The translations under genes and the position numbers were made by a program. A model generated the notes under the pieces. It searched no databases. It was not told the origin of the DNA and worked only from the letters and a program-made list of their open reading frames with translations. DNA of 64,000 nucleotides from Dromiciops gliroides (Eukaryota > Chordata > Mammalia > Microbiotheria > Microbiotheriidae), in NCBI RefSeq assembly GCF_019393635.1, contig NC_057864.1, forward strand, positions 440,756,322 to 440,820,321, in the 5' to 3' direction. Positions 34,554-44,960 of the stretch are shown piece by piece. The stretch's first letter is position 1. Each line of letters starts with the position of its first letter.

Positions 34554-34649
34554 ATACCACCCTGCTGGCTGATTCTTTTGTGGATTTTGCCAGACCTGTA
34601 TGTATCTGGTATTTTCTACTTTAGCCCCCTCCTTGGGATCAGAAAAACA

Positions 34650-34785
34650 GAAAACTTGGGCAGCTGGGTGGTATAGTACAAAGTTCTGGACTTCGAGTCA
34701 GAAAGACCAGAGTTCAAATCCAACTTTAGACACTGGTTGTGTGTATGACCTCCCCAGGCCCAGTTTCTTCATCTTTACATTTATA
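34650..34785 (+). repeat. SINE fragment (MIR/CORE type)
   Basis: 'gggcagctgggtggtatagt', 'gagtcagaaagaccagagtt' and 'gacctccccaggcccagttt' form an old CORE-type SINE body. A younger SINE follows in its tail. Confidence 0.65.
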
Positions 34786-34793
34786 TCAGTACA

Positions 34794-34950
34794 GGGCAGC
34801 CAGGTGGGGCAGTGGATAAAGCAGCAGTCCTAGATTCAGGAGGACCTGAGTTTAAATCTGGCCTCAGACACTTGACGCTTACTAGCTGTGTGACCTTGGG
34901 CAAGTCACTTAACCCTCATTGCCCCCAAAAACAAAACAAAACAAAAAAAC
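34794..34950 (+). repeat. WSINE1-like SINE
   Basis: Complete copy with perfect duplication 'catttatatcagta' on both sides, inserted in the tail of the older SINE at 34650. Confidence 0.94.
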
Positions 34951-35580
34951 CATTTATATCAGTATAATAATAACAACTCTCTCATAAGATTGTCGAGGGG
35001 CTCAAATGAAATGTTTGTAGAGTCCTTTGCAATCAGTAAAGTGTAAATGAATGTAAATGAATGCTAGTTATTACTACTAAACCTTTGGGTCCTTATGTGG
35101 TTTGTATTGAATAAATTAAAGGTTTAAAATTTAAAACAGAAAATAAATAAGCAGAAGAATTTGGACATTATGTGGTAAGCAAGTCTTTTTTTTTTTTTTT
35201 TTGGTTTGAACATATGATTTCATCAGTGTCAGGAGCTCCAGGTATAGAGACGTTTTCCACTTCTGAAGAGTGAACTCTGTAATTTAGTTTTAGAAAATTG
35301 CCCAGGACATAGACAGATTTCTGAGGTTTCCCCAAGGTCCTATGGCGCATAGGTCATAGGCAGGAGGTAGATGCTGTTCTTGGGGATCCCAAGGCAGTCC
35401 TTCTGACCACCGCTCCACACTCTCTCACAGAGAGAGCCATTACAGATTGTTGAAACAGAGCTGCTCTCAGCAAGGAAGGCCTTGTTTGAGGAGGGGAGGG
35501 ATGCAAAATAGAAGATGGGATTCTTTCCACTAACAAAAATATTTACAGCAAAAGTTTATCCATTGTCTGCTGTGTATGAA
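34951..35580. other. Intergenic sequence without recognised features
   Basis: A T17 run lies near 35187. No gene, RNA or repeat family recognised. Confidence 0.4.
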
Positions 35581-35885
35581 GCTTTTCATTAGGCAATAAG
35601 AGCCCAGAGACTAGATAAAACAGCAACATATAACTACACAGCACAAATTAGAATGTAACCAGACAAGCTATGGAATGTCATAAGGGGGTCAGGCTGGGGA
35701 TATGAGATCAGATATTAGAAGCCACTGGAGTTTATTGAGAAGGAGGGTGACGTAGTCAGATGTGTGCTTTAGAAGAAGCATTTTAGTGGTTGAAGAGTCA
35801 GGAGAGACTCTAGACAGGCAGGCCCATCACCCACTATTGGGGTATCAGGCATGAGGTGATAAGGGTATGCCCCATGGTAGGGGCA
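35581..35885 (-). repeat. Probable old L2-like segment
   Basis: 'gaagccactggagtttattg', 'gggtgacgtagtcagatgtg' and 'gaagcattttagtggttgaa' are worded like the antisense segment at 31.7-32.2 kb. It is diverged. Confidence 0.35.
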
Positions 35886-35904
35886 GAGTCAGATGAAAAA
35901 AGCT

Positions 35905-36265
35905 AACATATGTGAGAAATTTTGTTGAAAAGAATCCCAAGCATGACATACCTGGCAGATGGTCATCTAGTCTCTGCTCAAAGAATTCCAAGGACAAGGA
36001 GTCCTACCACCTCTGGGGGTGGCCCAATTCTCATTTTAAGCAGTTTTTGTTTTTTTCAACTTCCATTCACTGCTCTCGGTTCTGCCTTGCAGGTTCAAAC
36101 AGAACAAGAGTGATCCCTCCTCTGTGACATACTTAGCTATCATGCTCCCCTGGAGGTTTTTCTTCTCCAGGTTAAATATACCCAGGTTTTCAACTGTTCT
36201 TTATGACATAGAATCAAGCACCATCACCATCCTGGACACCCTTCACCTAATCAGTGTTATTCATG
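35905..36265 (-). repeat. L3/CR1-type LINE 3' end
   Basis: 'caggttaaatatacccaggt', 'tcaactgttctttatgacat' and 'accatcaccatcctggacac' are the antisense of the L3 3' region. Confidence 0.7.
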
Positions 36266-36274
36266 AATGAGGGT

Positions 36275-36480
36275 GTCCAGTTTGTAAAGCACTTTACATA
36301 TAACATTCTCATTTGATCACAGCCCAGTGATATTGGTTTCTGCTATCCCTATTTTGCTGATGAGAATACTGAGGCAGACAGAGATTAAATGACTTGGCCG
36401 ATACCATACAACAAGTGTCTGAGCTATTTGAGCTCGGGTCCTCCTGACTCCAACCACAACACCGCTTAGGAGGCTCCTAA
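36275..36480 (-). repeat. MIR-type fragment
   Basis: 'gtaaagcactttacatataa', 'gatgagaatactgaggcaga' and 'gctcgggtcctcctgactcc' read as antisense MIR. Confidence 0.6.
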
Positions 36481-36519
36481 TTGTGGTACCTTATAACCCA
36501 CACAGCTTCGTCTTGCCTA

Positions 36520-37075
36520 CAAGGGTTTGATAAGAGACTTTGTAAAATGCGCAGCCAACATTTGAGTAAACTATACATGAAGCATTCCTGTGAGTCAGGG
36601 AAACCTCGTCAAAAAAGAAAATGAAATTAATCTGTCAAGACCCGTCCTTCAAGCACTGCTGACTCTTTGGAATCACTGCTGCCTTTTCTAGAACCTCACC
36701 AATCGTCCTTTTAATATTATATTCCAGAATTTTTCCAGTAATCAAATCAAGCCCACAGGTCTAAAGTTCACATACTCTACTCTCTTCCCTTTTGTGGAAA
36801 ATTGGGACACTTGTCCTTCTCCAATCCTGCAATACTTCCCTCTTTCCTGATTTTTCAAAGCAAACTCACAGTGATTCAGCAGTCACACCTTCTGCAGTCC
36901 TTTCTGTACCCTGGTCTGTGGACCTGCCGACTTGAACAAGGACAACTAACTATATTCTTATTCTCTCCCTATTTATCTTGTGTTTCAACTCTGTTATCCA
37001 TTTTTGTTCTGTCTTTTCAAAGATTTTCTCCTTAGAGAAAAACAGAAGCAGATAAGATCTGGGTACTTCTACCTT
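36520..37075 (-). mobile_element. Degraded L3/CR1 ORF2 segment
   Basis: On the minus strand 'ctggaaaaattctggaatat' and 'gattccaaagagtcagcagt' follow the nucleotide order of the L3/CR1 reverse-transcriptase region. It is probably part of the same element as 35905-36265. Confidence 0.55.
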
Positions 37076-37269
37076 CTCTCAGTCATCTATAATTATTGTC
37101 CCATCCACCCTGTCCAGTAGTCCCATGCTTTCTTTTATTCTCTTTCTGCTTCACCCCAATAGCCCTTTAAAAACAAACTCCTTCTGTTGTCCTTAACTTT
37201 CCACTTCTACTGATGCTTAGCTTTAGCACTCCTGAAACTATTCCTATGAGATTATCATAGATTTGTATT

Positions 37270-37421
37270 CTTTTTTTTTTTTTTTAGTGAGGCAATTGGG
37301 GTTAAGTGACTTGCCCAGGGTCACACAGCTAGTAAGTGTTAAGTGTCTGAGGCCGGATTTGAACTCAGGTACTCCTGACTCCAGGGCCGGTGCTCTATCC
37401 ACTGTGCCACATAGCCGCCCC
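37270..37421 (-). repeat. WSINE1-like SINE
   Basis: Complete reverse copy with duplication 'atagatttgtat' on both sides. Confidence 0.94.
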
Positions 37422-37683
37422 ATAGATTTGTATTTTTACTCAATCAACTGCCCTTGCTTCCATACTCTGTATCTGTCTTTTAAAAATCTAAGTTGGTCAT
37501 TGAGTTCCTGGTGCCGTCTACATTGATCCCTTTAGACAACCTCCCATTTTCTTCATTATTGGAACTATTTCTTTGCATTTTATTTGAAACTTGAAACTTC
37601 CCCAGCCCTCCTTAAATCACTTCTCCTCTAGAATTTCAGGCCTACCTATCCTTTCTAAGAAGTCCTTAAAATTGAACCTCCCA

Positions 37684-37832
37684 GGAGGCAGCTAGATGAT
37701 GCAGTGGTAAGCATCAGCCTTGGATTCAGGAGGACCTGAGTTCAAATCCAGCTTCAGACACTTGACACTTACTAGCTGTGTGATGCTAGGCAAGTCACTT
37801 AACCCTCATTGCTCTGCAAAAAAACAAAAAAC
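37684..37832 (+). repeat. WSINE1-like SINE
   Basis: Copy flanked by 'aaaattgaacctccca' and 'aaaattgaccctccca'. Confidence 0.92.
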
Positions 37833-39055
37833 AAAATTGACCCTCCCAAAATCTAGAATGAAAGTCACATTGCTCTCTTTGTTTCTCTTCTACCACAAAT
37901 TCTAAGATGAAGCACTTTATTCCCCCTCATTCTGGAGTTCCTATTATTTCTTCTTCACCAACAAGTTTCTCCTTGTTAGGCATAATCAGGTCTAGAGTAG
38001 GAATTCCTCTTATTGCTTCCTCTACATCTTGAAGAAAAATTATCAATAAGATAGACCAAAAAAGGAAATACATATACATGCATATATATATATATGTGTG
38101 TGTGTATATGTTACTCTTTTTTTTTTTTTGGCAGAGAAAACCCTAGCAAAATGCCCAAATCATTGAAGCCCTCTATCTGACCCTATCATCCTTATAGCGT
38201 ACCTCTCTGTGCATTGGTTTCATCTCTTCTCCAGATGGCCTGTTGTATATACTCTAATGACATTACTTCTATTTCAGGTTCCATTGCCTTTTGATCTGAT
38301 TGTTCTTCTCACTTCTCCCTCTCTGCTTCCTATGCAGTATCTTTGAAAATTTTTAAAGTTACCCTAAGTTATTGACTCCTTTTTGTAGAAGTTTTGGATG
38401 TTGGAGAAAGTTTTTTACTGGTCATTCTTTTATTCTTCCCTTGCTTTCCCTCCTAATACTGTTAAGTGAAATGAAAATTAGTTTTTAGAGAAAGTTATAC
38501 TAGATAGCCACCTATATTTTCTAAAAATAACAAATAAAACATAAATATCTAATACAAAATGCATAAATAAAAGATAACACATAAATTTAAAATAATATAT
38601 AACACAAATATATAATAAATAAATTGTTTTATAAATGCCTCTACTAAATCCTACCTAAACTTAAGTATAATACTTCCATTAACAAAAAGTCAGAAATACA
38701 GGAATACTCTGCGTAAGGTTGCCACGCACCCATCGTATTTTCCAATAACTAATGAATAAATGTTATTATCTAAACCCCCCACCTAGTCACATGAAACCCC
38801 ACTGTGATATCTTTGCAGAAAGTCCAGCTCTTTGTTAAGAGTGAGAATGCTAGGGAAGTTAGTCACTGGAGTTTGCCACATCTGAGAAGGTTCATCATTC
38901 CTCCAGGGTGGCTATAAAGGAGTATCAGGACATTCTTTTGCCTAGATTTTCCTGTTGGCAAGTTGGTGTGAGATCTGGCCCCTGAGGCGTGCTTGCGATG
39001 AATTGCAGTGTGCAGGAGCTATTTATTGAAGGAAGTAAAAGCAGGAGAGAAATTG
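37833..39055. other. Intergenic AT-rich sequence
   Basis: Holds a (TA)n/(TG)n run at about 38075-38108 and an AT-rich stretch of repeated 'aaataaa' words at 38515-38635. The left part may continue the L3/CR1 remnant. No gene is seen. Confidence 0.45.
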
Positions 39056-39059
39056 AGCA

Positions 39060-39330
39060 AGGAAAGAGGGAGAGCTGTTATGGCCCCCTGGCCTGGAATG
39101 CGCTCTCTCTTCCACTCAGGCTGCTCACCGCCCTAGCTTCCTCTAAGTCCCAAATACAATGTCTTCTTCTATTAGAAGCCTCCCCCCATGCCTCCTAATT
39201 CTCGTGCCTTTCTTCTGTTAATGATCTGCTCCTTATCCGGGATATAGCTTGCTTTGTATATTTTTGTTTGCATGCTGACCCCCTTAGTAGATTGCAAACC
39301 TCTTGAAGGCAGGGGCTATCTTTTGCCTCT
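39060..39330 (+). repeat. L2-type LINE 3' end
   Basis: 'ggcctggaatgcgctctctc', 'tattagaagcctccccccat' and 'cctcttgaaggcaggggcta' follow L2 3' end wording. Confidence 0.6.
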
Positions 39331-39716
39331 TTTTGTATCCCCACCATCCCCTGAGCCACCTCACTGCCTCTCGTTGTAAGGTAGGTCCTAGGAAGTTCCA
39401 GTCTACAAAGACTTTGTCACATACATAAATTAGGGAATAGTCCCACTGCCTTCTGTACCCTTCCTCCAAAACACTTTCAAATTGTCTATAACATCATTTT
39501 TCCTTTACCTCATTTCCTAAGTGGGGCTTATTGTTTTGGAGAAAGCACTGGCTCAAAAACCAAATTCTATACCTGGCTTTAGCCCTTCTAAAAGATTTAA
39601 GAGGTTTTTTGGTTATTTTCTTAAGAAAATTATCAATGGGAAAGCTTCTTCTGGATCATTAGTAATCTCCTAAAGATTTTGAGGACCTCAGACAAAAATG
39701 AAAAATGATCTTTGTA

Positions 39717-39835
39717 TCCTTCCTTCCTTCTTTTCTTTTCTCTCTCCCTTCCCTCCCTTTTTCCTTCCTTCCTCCCTTCCTTCTTCTCTTTTTCTCTTTC
39801 TTTCCTCTCCTTCTTTCTTTCTCTTCTTTCTTAGC
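39717..39835 (+). repeat. (CTTT)n / (CCTT)n pyrimidine tract
   Basis: About 120 bp of almost pure pyrimidine built from imperfect CCTT and CTTT units. Long lysine/glutamate or serine/phenylalanine open frames across it are repeat artefacts. Confidence 0.92.
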
Positions 39836-39989
39836 TTTGACCCACTCCTGCTCCATTTCCACCCAGGTCCAGTTCACACCTCCTTAAGCAGCAAGGTGGG
39901 TGTCTATCTCCTGCCCTTGGACCCTAATCCTATTGGTGCTGTATTTAGTGAGATGAGCTTTAACTTGTGGGCTCAAGTAATACACTGAC

Positions 39990-40750
39990 CCCAGCCTCCC
40001 CAGTAGCTGCGATTACCAGGCAGCAAACAGCTTCATATAATTTCTTGTAAGATTTCATGAAATCTAGCCCTTGTCTTCCATTCTATTCAATGGGATTTTT
40101 GAGGAAAGTCAGTGTCATAAAATACCAATCTGGGGAATTTTATATTTGTATTTTACATTTAAGTTCCTATTTTATATTGAAGTTTCCAAGATGGAAGGGA
40201 CTCTAGCAGTCATTTTTTCCACACCAAATATTTTACACATAGGAAAACCAGATCTCTGAGGATTTAAGTAACTTGTCTGATGCTTAGTGAGGCACAGTTG
40301 CAGGAAGAGGACTGCCTGCCACGAGAGCTTTTGGCGTTCTTGTTTTCTCCATAGTGTTTATACTTTTTTTTCCGTTTACCAGCCAAGTTTTTTTTTTCTT
40401 TTCTCATACTTTTAATTTGCTCCATGTAAACATGGAAAGGAGAAAAACATTCTTTCAGTAGGATTCATGGGGGAAGGGAAGATAGCTACTTCAGGATATA
40501 GAAGAAAGGCCTACAGTACTTGAAGATAGACTTTCTAGCTAAATGTATGGCCAGATCTTAAATTGTGTGTTAGGGTTTGTTGTGCTGATTACAGCCAGTT
40601 TGAAAAACTGGGTTGAAAGGATAAAACCCATTTAGAAATTGATTCCTTCCTTACAAAATTTTTCACTTTTCCCAGAAGCCAGTAAAGACATTTGAGTCCT
40701 TAAGAGAACATTTGACCCTGATACATGATTGACGTTATTGATGCAGCTTC
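39990..40750. other. Intergenic sequence without recognised features
   Basis: A weak antisense MIR trace occurs near 40185-40320. Otherwise unassigned. Confidence 0.4.
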
Positions 40751-40754
40751 CTTT

Positions 40755-40915
40755 TAGCGTTGGTTTTTTTTTGGGGGGGGGTTGTTTGTTTTGTTTTGTT
40801 TTTTAATTTTAATATTTGAATAGAATTTTGTTTTCTAAAATATATGTAAAAACAAAATTTCAACATCAATTTTAAAAAAACTTTGTGTTCCAATTTCTCT
40901 TCCCCCCTACATGAA
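40755..40915 (-). repeat. L1 3' UTR fragment
   Basis: 'aaatttcaacatcaatttta' and 'gttccaatttctcttccccc' resemble the L1 3' UTR at 46.9-47.0 kb in antisense. It is old. Confidence 0.5.
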
Positions 40916-41641
40916 CTGTAGCATTGCTTTTGACAGAGCCGGAGCACTGCTCCTGAACACTTGGCCCATTCCCATGGTGGTAGGTCTGGACTCCCAAGGG
41001 CACTCCATATTCCTCCATCACACCCCCTCTTAACCTATACTAGAAAAATGCATCCTCTTCTCTAGGCATTCCAACAAGTATCTACCTGTTCTCCCAAGAA
41101 GTCTGACCAACCTGTTTTATGACATCCAAATTGTTAAACAAATGTGTGTTTTATTTATTGCCATGTAATTTTATTTCCTGTTTTATAATAGTTATTATTC
41201 TTCATTTCTTATTCAAGCATGGGAAGCATGAGGAGGTAAACTTTTCTTAGCTGAAGCTATTTATCCATTTAAACTAGCCAAAGGTATAGTGACATTAAGT
41301 AGTTAAAAATTTATGAGGTTAGTGTATTTCTGTTCCATCTTATCACCATCCCATAGTATCAGTGTAAACACTTAAAAGCTCCATCTGTTATGTGAAATGC
41401 CTAGTAAGAATGCAAGAATACTTTCCATAAATATCTGTTGACAGTTTGAAAGTGAAACAGGTGACCACACACATTTAGTTTTACCATCACAAAAGACAAT
41501 CTATGGTATCCCAGGCAGCTACAGATTCAGAAAGTCATACTTTCAGGTTATCTTTAATTTTCTCTCCAAAGTCTTGGGAATTTAACCCTCTATGCTTTTC
41601 ACAATTCAGTTTCTCTGGCAGAGAGAATTTATATATATATT

Positions 41642-41777
41642 GTGGGGCAATGAGGGTTAAGTGACTTGCCCAGGGTCACACAGCTAGTAAGTGTCAAGTG
41701 TCTGAGGCCAGATTTGAACTTAAGTCCTCCTGAATCCAGGGCTGGTGCTTTATCCACTGAGCCACCTAGCTGTCCCC
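41642..41777 (-). repeat. WSINE1-like SINE
   Basis: Reverse copy with little poly(T); its left side is a (TA)n run. No clear duplication was found. Confidence 0.9.
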
Positions 41778-41925
41778 TTGCAATACTTTTTCACTTTTAA
41801 TCCAAATAATTGTCACTTCTCAAGACCAACCTTTGTCTTTTGGCTTGACCTTAAAGTTTCTGCTCTGAATATTCATCAAGATTTACCCTTGCTTATCTTA
41901 TCAAACAGGGGCCCGGTACAATTTT

Positions 41926-41984
41926 TTGGGGGGGGGGCAGGGCAATGGGGGTTAAGTGACTTGCCCAGGGTCACACAGCTAGTC
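41926..41984 (-). repeat. WSINE1-like SINE, 5' truncated
   Basis: Only the last ~55 bp of the SINE are present, ending at 'cacacagctagt'. 'cccggtacaatttttt' and 'cccagtacaatttttt' flank it, so truncation happened at insertion and not later. Confidence 0.92.
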
Positions 41985-42264
41985 CCAGTACAATTTTTTT
42001 AAATTGACTTGATGCCTATTCTACCTTTTATCTTGGAAAAAAAAATTAGTGCTGCCCTTTGCAGCAAATTTAAAGGCATGTGCCCTGCAATCCACTTGAT
42101 AAACACCAGTATAATTGACTTAATTTGGAAATCTGACAACTGGCATTGTGTCTTATGTAAATATGAAGTTTTACAGAATCTCAGAGTAGGAAAGGACCTT
42201 AGATACCATCTTGTTCAATTAGTAACTAACTAGGAATTATCTCTACAACATCTCAGCCAAGTGG

Positions 42265-42480
42265 TCAGTCATCCAGTATCGGAATGGGAGTCAGGAAGAC
42301 CTTAGTTTGAATTCTGCCTCAGTCACTACATGAACCTGGCAAGTCACTGAACCTATCTGTTTCATACGCTAGTATTTCTATTCCCAGGCTTGTCACAGAG
42401 ATCAAATGGGTTAATATGTGTAAAGGCACTTTGCAGATCCTGATTTATATAAATGCTAGTTATTTTTAGTGAAAACCTAC
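42265..42480 (+). repeat. MIR-type SINE
   Basis: 'gggagtcaggaagaccttag', 'acctggcaagtcactgaacc' and 'gtgtaaaggcactttgcaga' follow the MIR order. Confidence 0.65.
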
Positions 42481-42948
42481 ATTGATGGGGAATTAATTGA
42501 CTCCTGATTTAGCAGCCCTTTGTTCTCCTTAATAGCTCTACAAGAAGGGAAAATCTGCCAAAAGGCCAGTGACAGCCCCTCTCAACATCCTCCCCATTGC
42601 TCCCAATTCTGCCCTGTGGGAACAGGCAGAATGACTATTGAAGATGAAAGTTGGAAGGACCCAATGTAGCCCAACCCTAGACCAAAAGAATCCCTACTAT
42701 AATGTACCCAGCAGTGGTCATTCAGCTTCTTCTGGGAAGAGAATTCACCTCTCCAAGCTGCTCATTCTACTTTTCATCATCTCTATCTGACAAGTTTTTT
42801 CCTGACTTCAAGCCTCAAATGGCTCCTGATTCTGCATCCATTGCTTCTTGTGCTAGGTCCAAACAGAAACAAATCTATGACCTCCTCCACAATGAATAAT
42901 TATCTGAGTTATAATCCAAAATTTCTTCTAACTCCTACCATATCCCTG

Positions 42949-43318
42949 TGTAACATTTGGAATGATGCCACCTGCTGGAGATTTACTGTAGAAAAGCTCC
43001 GCCATGAGGTGAAGGTCTCTGAGGGCAAGACCATGTGTCTTTTCTTTGGCATCAGGAAGTGATGTTTGCTTGTGGGAGGAAGAAGGGGGAGCCTGGCGCT
43101 CTGACACTCTCTTTCTTGAGGACTCCGGTGGAGAAGGGAGCTAGAAATGCGCTCTCCCTTTAATAGATAGATGAATGTAGGCCTTTCTCTCTCTCTTCAC
43201 CAAATTCTTATTCTCCTTAATAAATACTTAAAAGTCTAACTCTTGCTAAAGTTTATAATTTATTGGCGACCACTCATTAGATATTTTAGACAGACTAGCT
43301 AGAATTTTAGCCTTTACA
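42949..43318 (+). mobile_element. Solo LTR of an endogenous retrovirus (copy A)
   Basis: A 370 bp unit opens TGTAAC and closes TTTACA and is flanked by the 4-bp duplication CCTG (42945-42948 and 43319-43322). It carries AATAAA at 43219-43224, so the sense strand is +. The reverse complement of the unit at 44145-44571 matches it along its length, with identical blocks such as 'gccacctgctggaga' and 'tgaggtgaag'. No retroviral internal sequence adjoins either copy, so each is a solo LTR. The 4-bp duplication suits a gammaretrovirus-like (class I) element. The family name is unknown to me. Confidence 0.85.
42967..42978 (-). promoter_or_regulatory. CTCF-core-like motif in LTR copy A
   Basis: The minus strand reads CCAGCAGGTGGC, which fits the CTCF core CCASYAGRKGGC at all 12 positions. 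It is 18 bp from the LTR start. Confidence 0.5.
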
Positions 43319-43322
43319 CCTG

Positions 43323-43668
43323 GGTCAGGAGCCAATGTCCCCTTCAAATCATTCCCGGGACCTGAGTCACCAAAACTGCAAAAAAATAAAGCAAGCTGAG
43401 GTAGGGAGATCCTTTCCAAACCTAATGTCCTGGCTGTCATGTAAATCACTTCGGGGACAAGACTAAAAATGGACCAGGTGGTGTCCCTAACCTTTTGCTC
43501 TATTTCCCATTAACAACCAAAGACACTGTACTTCCTTTGTCCCTACTCAATTTTATTGTATTAGCTTGTCTGCATCTTTTTTGTATTTTGATTCTGTTGT
43601 ACATTGTGTTAACCAGCCCTTCAAACTGTGTGTCAGGTACAGATTTCATAAAAAAAAATAGTGCTGTC
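43323..43668 (-). other. Intergenic sequence, possibly LINE-derived
   Basis: Sequence between LTR copy A and a SINE. It may be part of the L3/CR1 element recognised to the right; no firm motif. Confidence 0.35.
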
Positions 43669-43832
43669 GGGGAAGCTAGGTGGCACAGTGGATAAAGCAC
43701 CGGCCCTGGATTCAGGAGTACCTGAGTTCAAATCCTGCCTCAGATACTCGACACTAGCTGTGTGACCTTGGGCAAGTCACTTAACCCCCATTGCCCCACA
43801 AAAGCAAAAATTAAAAAAAAGTTTAAAAAAAA
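43669..43832 (+). repeat. WSINE1-like SINE
   Basis: Copy with duplication 'gtgctgtc' preceded by A-runs on both sides. It is inserted near the end of the L3/CR1 remnant. Confidence 0.92.
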
Positions 43833-43839
43833 GTGCTGT

Positions 43840-44140
43840 CTATACTTCTATCTAATTCAAAGATTAAAATGTTAAACATCACAGGGCCAATGGCAGATCC
43901 TTGGGGTGCCCAACTAGAGAGCTTTCCTCGGGTTGGCATAAACTCAATGAATCAGACTTTTTGGATCCAATCATTCAACCAATTCCAATCCACCTAAATG
44001 CACTAGCATCTAAGCTTTCTGTCTTATCCACAAGGATAGCATGAAAAACTTAGTTAAGTATTTGCTAAAATCTAGTTATAGTATGTCTATGGAATTGTCT
44101 ATGTCTGTGATCTGTGAATATAGTCACCCTTTTAAAAAAG
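43840..44140 (-). mobile_element. L3/CR1 reverse-transcriptase remnant, left part
   Basis: On the minus strand a broken frame gives LDFSKYLTKFF (family motif YLDFSKAFDTV) near 44060-44090, and the 'GTPRICHWPCDV' stretch corresponds to the SGVPQGSVLGPxLF region. The solo LTR at 44145 interrupts this element. Confidence 0.7.
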
Positions 44141-44144
44141 GAAA

Positions 44145-44571
44145 TGTAAGGGGCTAAAATTCTAGCTAAACTATCTAAAATCTAATGAGTGGTCGCCAAT
44201 AAATTATGAGCTTTAGTAAGAGTATTTAAACGTTTAAGAATTGATTAAAGAGCATTAGGATCAGAGAGAAAAGTAAAAATCTAACTATTTCTAAGAGACC
44301 CTATCGTCCAACCCACCATGGCAAGGTCAGGAACCAAAAAGGACCCGAACCCCTCTGCCAGTGTCCGCTTCCTACTTCATGTCCCCCTCCCAGAAATGGG
44401 AGGCTCCTCAAGTTGATTGGCTGGTAGCCTTGATAGACAGTACCCACAAGCAAGCATCACTTCCTGACACTAAGGACCTTGACCACATGGCTTGCCCTCA
44501 GAAGTCTTCACCTCATGGTGGCGCTTTGCTACAGTAAGTCTCCAGCAGGTGGCGTCATTCCAATCGTTACA
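44145..44571 (-). mobile_element. Solo LTR of an endogenous retrovirus (copy B)
   Basis: A 427 bp unit, TGTAAG...TTACA on the + strand, flanked by the 4-bp duplication GAAA (44141-44144 and 44572-44575). Its sense strand is minus by comparison with copy A. The polyadenylation hexamer is changed to AATCAA here. It lies inside the L3/CR1 reverse-transcriptase remnant, which resumes at 44576, so it is younger than that LINE. It includes a middle stretch (about 44290-44420) that does not align well with copy A. Confidence 0.87.
44542..44553 (+). promoter_or_regulatory. CTCF-core-like motif in LTR copy B
   Basis: The + strand reads CCAGCAGGTGGC, a full match to the CTCF core CCASYAGRKGGC. With the motif in copy A it forms a divergent pair about 1.6 kb apart. 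Confidence 0.5.
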
Positions 44572-44575
44572 GAAA

Positions 44576-44960
44576 TTAGATTGTTCTGGAACGGCCTGTT
44601 TTTAGTGAAGCCAATGATGGCTTTTACAGGACCACTTTCTTTTCTAAATGTTCACAAACCATCCCTTTAATAAGGGCTTCCAAAACTTTGTCAGGAAATG
44701 AAGTCAAGTTCAAACATAACAGTTTGATGATTTCACCCTCTTCCCTTTTTTAAAAATTAGGACAAAATTAGCCTTCTGGAGTCCTGTAGCACCTCTCCAA
44801 GATCTTCAGGCATCACTGATAGTGACTCAGCAGCCACATTTGCCAATTTTTTTAATACTCAAAAATGTTGTTTGTCTAGTCCTGGTGACTTGGGTTCATT
44901 GAGATCCCTCTCTTAATATAGAGTAATTCTACCTTCTCTTGATCACTTTCTTGTCCAACC
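44576..44960 (-). mobile_element. L3/CR1 reverse-transcriptase remnant, right part
   Basis: The minus strand gives 'DLNEPKSPGLD' (family motif KAxGPDGI) and, further on, 'FVLIFKKGKR' (family motif VTPIYKKG). This is the N-terminal RT part of the element whose catalytic part is at 43840-44140. Confidence 0.7.

Noticed and set aside
39659..39988. Open frames rich in K/E/R or S/F/P near 39.7-39.9 kb
   Set aside because: They are translations of the CCTT/CTTT simple repeat.
42949..44571. One provirus with its two LTRs
   Set aside because: The LTRs face opposite ways and have different 4-bp duplications, and the DNA between them is an L3/CR1 remnant plus a SINE, not retroviral genes.
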